Origin: Caenorhabditis elegans
Lineage: Eukaryota > Nematoda > Chromadorea > Rhabditida > Rhabditidae
DNA length: 64,000 bases
Assembly: GCF_000002985.6 (NCBI RefSeq)
Contig: NC_003280.10
Span: forward strand, 14,938,501 to 15,002,500
Direction: 5' to 3'
Part shown: in pieces, positions 60,168 to 64,000 of the stretch
Layout of the letters: each line of letters opens with the position of its first letter
Position numbering within the stretch: the stretch's first letter is position 1
Program-made: the position numbers and the translations under genes
Notes under the pieces: generated by a model
Told to the model about the DNA's origin: nothing
Database searches by the model: none
Seen by the model: the letters and a program-made list of their open reading frames with translations, nothing else

Positions 60168-60655
60168 ACAGAACGCAGCGCTGGAAAAACGAAAAACCAT
60201 TCAGACTAAGGACATTGGTTGGTGGAAAAATCACAAAAAACTCAAAATTCAGCTAATAAATTCGATTTTTGCAGATAAAGCTATCAAGAAGACGTGGGCG
60301 TTCGCCACGTGAAAGAAGAAGAGGATGAAGAGCTTCCGGAGACCGTCCCCGAAATCGATGAAAATGAAGAAATGGCGAGAGATAAATTCGCCGAGCAATT
60401 TTGATGTTATATATTTTTGTATTTAGTTTTGATTTGAATAAATTTACTTACAACAAGGATTTATTCTTCGCCGTCTAGTCACGTTTGAGGGACAAATGAT
60501 TTTCAGGATACGGTACCGGGTCTCGACACGACAATTTTTGATTACAAAAATGTGTACGCCTTTAAAGAGTACTGCAGTTTCAAGCTTTAGATGCTGCCGA
60601 ATTTTAATCGATTTTCAAAGTTTTCTTAGCTAGTTATTATAGAAAAATGTTTTGA
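60168..60655 (+). pseudogene. Broken copy of the POLE4-like gene (exons 2-3 and 3' flank)
   Basis: Matches the minus-strand gene at 30201-30560 plus about 300 bases of its 3' flank, here in the opposite orientation: end of exon 2 (NAALEKRKTIQTKDI), its intron, the exon 3 start (IKKTWAFA), then a deletion of about 125 bases that joins TTCGCC to ACGTGAAAG and puts a stop right after the junction, then the acidic tail (EDEELPETVPEIDENEEMAR) out of reach. Exon 1 and the promoter are missing. The GGGTCTCGACACGAC repeat from the 3' flank was copied too. Confidence 0.9.
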
Positions 60656-61500
60656 CAATTTTTGTACGGGAAGAAGTATTTTTAGGAAATAGAAAGATAT
60701 TGAAGTAAGTAATGTTTGAGGTTACAGTAGATACACACGTATATCCGATCAAATTTTTTGTTTTTAAATTCTGGTTTACAAGTTTCGGCAGAAAAATTAT
60801 ATATCACATAAATTTAACAACAAATTTGGAAATTTTTTAGAGCTTTTCGTTGAAAATAAGCATTGAAAATTACAAACGACAACTACTTGACGAAAAATGA
60901 GCGATATTTCACAGCAAGAACATGTAAAATCTGGAATTTTGGAAGAAAACTGGAGAAATATTAAATATTCTCGATTTCCACCGTATCTACCGTAACCTCA
61001 TTACATTGTGTTATTTTTTTAACTTGATAATATCCGGTATTTTTTTTTTCTTGAATAACAGTGATTCTCAAAACTAATTTTTCAAATTTACTTAAACTGT
61101 TTCCCAAAAGTTCATAATTTTTTAGTTTATCTTGATTTTTCGCAAAATTGAATGATTTTCAACAGATTTTCTCGAGTTTTGGAAGTTCGTTCTGAAAATT
61201 TTCATTATTTCTGAGCATTTTCACAATTTTCTGCACAAATTTAGTCAAAATCAATGAAAGATTGAGAGAAAGTGAATTAGAAATGGCTTTTTGCATTGAA
61301 AAAACGCTAAAATCAAGTCTCTCCACCCATTCCAATGATACGCGCAGCGCCGCGGGGAACTCGCAAAATGTCGGCTGTAAACTGTTGTTATAACGTTTCG
61401 AAATAAATGTTCAAAAAATCCGAGTAGTTGAGAGAGCGAAGGGTTTATCATTTCAGGAAACTTAAAGACGAAAAAAACAGTTGAAAGAAAAAACAAAAAA
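60656..61500. other. Intergenic, AT-rich, no supported feature
   Basis: Diffuse AT-rich sequence between the POLE4-like relic and Helitron copy 3. A GC-richer patch at 61320-61375 (ACGCGCAGCGCCGCGGGG) is unexplained. No coding, RNA or repeat assignment. Confidence 0.5.
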
Positions 61501-62770
61501 TCATTACCTATATATAAAAAAATAGTTTCCGTTTGTTAAGAAGTGACGTCATAGCTTACAAAGGCAAGGCGTTTTCGGCTGTTGGAGGGATATTAGTTTG
61601 GGGTTAGTAGGGGGATATGGGCGGGGTACTGTAGTAGTACTGTAGGAGTACGGTAGGATTACTTTAGTTTGGGAAAAATTGTGTTTTTGTCTTTTGAAGA
61701 GATATAGGTTTGGGGTTAGTAGTGGGATATGGTCGGGGTACTGTAGTAGTACTGTAGAGGTACTGTAGGAGTACTGTAGGATTACTGTAGTTTAGGAAAA
61801 ATTGAGTTTTTGTCTTTTGAAGAGATATAGGTTTGGAGTTATTAGTGGGATATGGTCGGGGTACTTTAGTAGTACTGTAGAAGTACTGTAGGAGTACTAT
61901 AGGATTACTGTAGTTTGGGAAAAATTGACTTTCCGTCTTTGGAAGGGAAATTGGAAACTTCGGGAAAATTCTGAAATGTTCCAGAACCTTCTGGGAATTT
62001 CTGGAAAATTCTAGAATGTTCCAGAACCTTCTGGAAAATTCGAAAAAATTCTGGATTGTTCTAGAACCTTCTGGAAGATTAAAAAAAAATGTTGCTGCGA
62101 GATCTTCGTGGCGAGACCCATCGTGGCGAGACCCATCGTGGCGAGACCCATCGTGGTGAGACCCATCGTGGAAAGACCCATCGTGGCGAGACCCATCGTT
62201 GCGAGACCCATCGTGGCGAGACCCAAAATTTTGGCGGGAAATTTAAATTTCGTGGCGAGACCCATCGTGGTGAGACCCATCGTGGTGAGACCCATCGTGG
62301 TGAGACCTATCGTGGTGAGACCCGTCGTGGTGAGACCCACCGTGGTAAGACCCAAAATTTTGGCGGGTAATTTAAATATTCGGAGAAAAATATTTTGGCG
62401 GGAAATTTAAATTTTCTGTGAAAAATATTTTGGCGGGTAATTTAAATTTTCGGAGAAAAATATTTTGGCGGGAAATTTAAATTTTCTGTGAAAAATATTT
62501 TGGCGGGTAATTTAAATTTTCTGAGAAAAATATGTTGGCGGGAAATTTAAATTTTCTGAAAATTCTAAAATTCTGGAAATCTAGAATCTTCTGGAAATTT
62601 CGAAAAAATTCTCGAATGTTCCAGAACTTTCTAGAAAAATCGGGAAAATTCTGGAATGTTCCAGAACTTTCTAGAAAAATCGGGAAAAGTCTGGAATGTT
62701 CCAGAAGTTTCTAGAAAAATCGGGAAAATTCTGTGTCGTTGCCCGCGCCGTAGGTGCGGTCAGCGGCTGG
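61501..62770 (+). mobile_element. Helitron copy 3, complete non-autonomous, 1,270 bp
   Basis: Starts A|TCATTACCTATATATAAAAA and ends with hairpin CCGCGCC-GTA-GGTGCGG, 8 bases, CTGG|T. Inside, in order: three tandem units of about 120 bp with TACTGTAG repeats (61610-61930), heat-shock-like TTCTAGAATGTTCCAGAACC runs (61975-62075 and again 62570-62740), 15-bp arrays (62100-62225 and 62250-62350) and about seven TTTTGGCGGGAAATTTAAAT units (62230-62560). Length nearly equals copy 2, but the left third differs from it. No coding region. Confidence 0.87.
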
Positions 62771-62857
62771 TTGAATAAATATTGTTTTTCGAAAAACCAG
62801 AATTTTGAGATTGTTGGAAAAATATCGACTAAAGATTCATACCAGGAGTGGGTGGCA

Positions 62858-62985
62858 AACGATATTTTTCCGGCAAGTTGGCAAATTGCCGGAATTGAAA
62901 GTTTCCGGCAAATTGGCATATTGCCGGAATTGAAAATTTCCGACAAATCGGCAAATTGCCGGAATTGAAAATTTCTGGTAAGTTT
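62858..62985. repeat. CGGCAAATTGCCG family repeat
   Basis: Three to four tandem units of CAAATTGCCGGAATTGAAAATTTCCGG, same family as at 3.7 and 17.8 kb. Confidence 0.8.
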
Positions 62986-63009
62986 TTAAAATTATTGCAC
63001 CTCTGAGAG

Positions 63010-63172
63010 CACGTGGTGCCAGATTGTCTCATTTAGGTTTGATCTACGTCGATCTACAAAAAAATGCGGGTAAAGAAACGCAGAATTTTCAACTGATTTC
63101 GCATGGTTAAGAACGTGCTGACGTCACATTTTCCTAGTGGAAAAAATCCCGCACTTTTTATAGAGGAGGAAG
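63010..63172. mobile_element. MITE-like element, right end replaced by gene sequence
   Basis: Begins CACGTGGTGCCAGATTGTCTC and GGTTTGATCTACG like the copy at 49218; the core (TTCGCATGGTTAAGAACGTG, TGACGTCA) is inverted relative to that copy. It runs into CCGCACTTTTTATAG at the 5' edge of the small gene at 63193 without a recognisable right terminus. Confidence 0.65.
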
Positions 63173-63192
63173 AGATTCTCAACTGGAGGTTC

Positions 63193-63318
63193 ATGGCAAT
63201 GGTGATCGGCCGATTGTCCTTATTCCTCTTCACTGGCCTTATATTCGGCACCACGGCACTTATTTTCGCATTCTGCCCGAATTTGTTTACGGATAGCCCA
63301 ATTGTTGATATTGAATGA
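63193..63318 (+). CDS. 41-residue single-pass membrane protein
   Basis: ATG at 63193, 20 bases after a TTTTTATAG acceptor; stop 63316-63318; AATAAA at about 63381 at normal distance for a worm 3' end. The product, MAMVIGRLSLFLFTGLIFGT..., is one hydrophobic helix of about 22 residues, then CPNLF and an acidic tail DIE. I recognise no family; the layout (short luminal/matrix end, one helix) resembles small integral membrane proteins of mitochondria or ER. The frame is open further upstream into the MITE (to 63103), so a longer form cannot be excluded. Convergent with the gene at 63595. Confidence 0.5.
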   Translation: MAMVIGRLSLFLFTGLIFGTTALIFAFCPNLFTDSPIVDIE

Positions 63319-63594
63319 ACGATTTTGTATTTTACAGTTTGAAATGTTCAGATTATATTAATGTTTTCTTAGATATGAACAATAAAACAGGTATGTGCTA
63401 ATTAATAATTTATTGAGAGAGACAAACGCCCATGAAAGAGCTCAAAAGATACAAAGAATACAATTAAATTACGAAGAAGTGAGAAGTGAACAATCGATGT
63501 GTGCTGCGCTTTACCTGAAAGATGAAAGTATATAAAATGTTATGATGTTAAGGTTCTATAAAATTCTTTCAAAAACTTACCAAAAACTTCGGGA

Positions 63595-64000
63595 TCAATT
63601 TTTCCCACAATCTTGATTGATAATCACATGTTGACCTAGTAACGTATTAAGAATTCTAACATCAACACGTGATTTGATAATGCTTGCTGTGATGATAACC
63701 CGAGATTTTAATGGGATAGCATTCTCCACCAACACAGAAAGAATATCACCCGCAGCAGTTTCCAACGAGCACCTAGTTCCTTTTTTCCATTTTCGAATAG
63801 CTGCGGAATAAGATGGAGTACCGATTGTAAATTGAATAGTAACGGTACGGAGACCGCAGGTAACCTTTTCAACTTTAGTGGGATGAGTGCCACGATCTTC
63901 ATATAATGTTGCAATAGCTTCCGTATTCACATCGATGCATTCTTCAACAAGTCGGGATAGCATACTTCCATTATCAACCACCTCAAGATCAAGAACTTGC
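63595..64000 (-). CDS. 3' end of an unrecognised gene (partial)
   Basis: Open from the right edge to a stop at 63597-63595; 134 codons visible, starting QVLDLEVVDNGSMLSRLVEE and including KVEKVTCGLRTVTIQF, AAIRKWKKGT and VENAIPLKSRVIITASIIKS. Alternating hydrophobic/polar strands suggest a folded alpha/beta domain; family unknown. A good donor (TTTTTG|GTAAGT) follows at 63581-63580 and an acceptor CTTTCAG at about 63515, so the 3' UTR probably contains an intron. AATAAA on the minus strand near 63405 would be the poly(A) signal. Confidence 0.7.
   Translation of the reverse strand, partial: QVLDLEVVDNGSMLSRLVEECIDVNTEAIATLYEDRGTHPTKVEKVTCGLRTVTIQFTIGTPSYSAAIRKWKKGTRCSLETAAGDILSVLVENAIPLKSRVIITASIIKSRVDVRILNTLLGQHVIINQDCGKN

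Noticed and set aside
60264..60404. Second functional POLE4-like gene
   Set aside because: Exon 1 and promoter are missing and an internal deletion places a stop just after IKKTWAFA.
62011..62410. Repeating-pentapeptide frames in the Helitron arrays as proteins
   Set aside because: They arise because the tandem unit is 15 bp; they lack a start context and the peptide has no domain character.

Overview
This is nematode genomic DNA, and I judge it to be Caenorhabditis elegans. It is AT-rich, with many exons, acceptors of the TTTTCAG type, several very short introns (49-55 bp) and splice acceptors lying just upstream of start codons, as expected for trans-splicing. It also carries worm-type repeats: TTAGGC-like interstitial telomeric repeat, Tc1-type termini, Helitrons, a mariner and a CR1/jockey-like LINE. 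The conserved genes match what I recall of the E01F3/Y53F4B part of chromosome II (pde-3, elo-9, nsun-5). That placement is from memory and was not searched. The density of repeats and decayed duplicates fits a chromosome arm.

Layout. 1-14.5 kb: a PDE3-class cyclic nucleotide phosphodiesterase (pde-3, + strand) with a long isoform entering from upstream and an alternative first exon at 11047. Its introns are full of AGCAGCCGAC- and CGGCAAATTGCCG-type repeats. 15.8-19.7 kb: a divergent protein kinase (- strand, 11 exons). 21.3-25.6 kb: a fatty-acid elongase (elo-9, - strand). 25.6-30.2 kb: repeat-rich spacer with tandem tRNA-like units. 30.2-38.4 kb: a compact housekeeping block. A POLE4-like histone-fold gene (- strand) is divergent from nsun-5 (rRNA m5C methyltransferase, + strand), and a METTL2/8-type tRNA m3C methyltransferase lies wholly inside nsun-5 intron 1 on the same strand. 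38.6-41.8 kb: a 665-bp duplicate, a mariner and a 5'-truncated LINE, back to back. 42.4-48.8 kb: an isolated G-alpha C-terminal exon, a small C2H2 zinc-finger gene, and an RGG-rich protein gene with a decayed copy beside it. 49.2-52.8 kb: a small gene whose intron holds a Tc1-ended foldback element carrying a solo LTR. 53.0-62.8 kb: Helitron territory. One element retains the start of a Helitron replicase gene behind a heat-shock-like promoter; two complete non-autonomous copies carry arrays of E2F-like sites, 15-bp repeats and heat-shock elements. Between them lie an unrecognised acidic protein gene and a broken copy of the POLE4-like gene. 63.1-64 kb: a tiny membrane protein gene and the 3' end of an unrecognised gene (- strand).

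The strongest leads are the Helitron-borne arrays of E2F-like and heat-shock sites, the nested methyltransferase pair, the tandem tRNA-like units and the nested transposon in the 50-52 kb intron. Exon boundaries were read by eye from splice consensus and frame continuity, with no transcript evidence.
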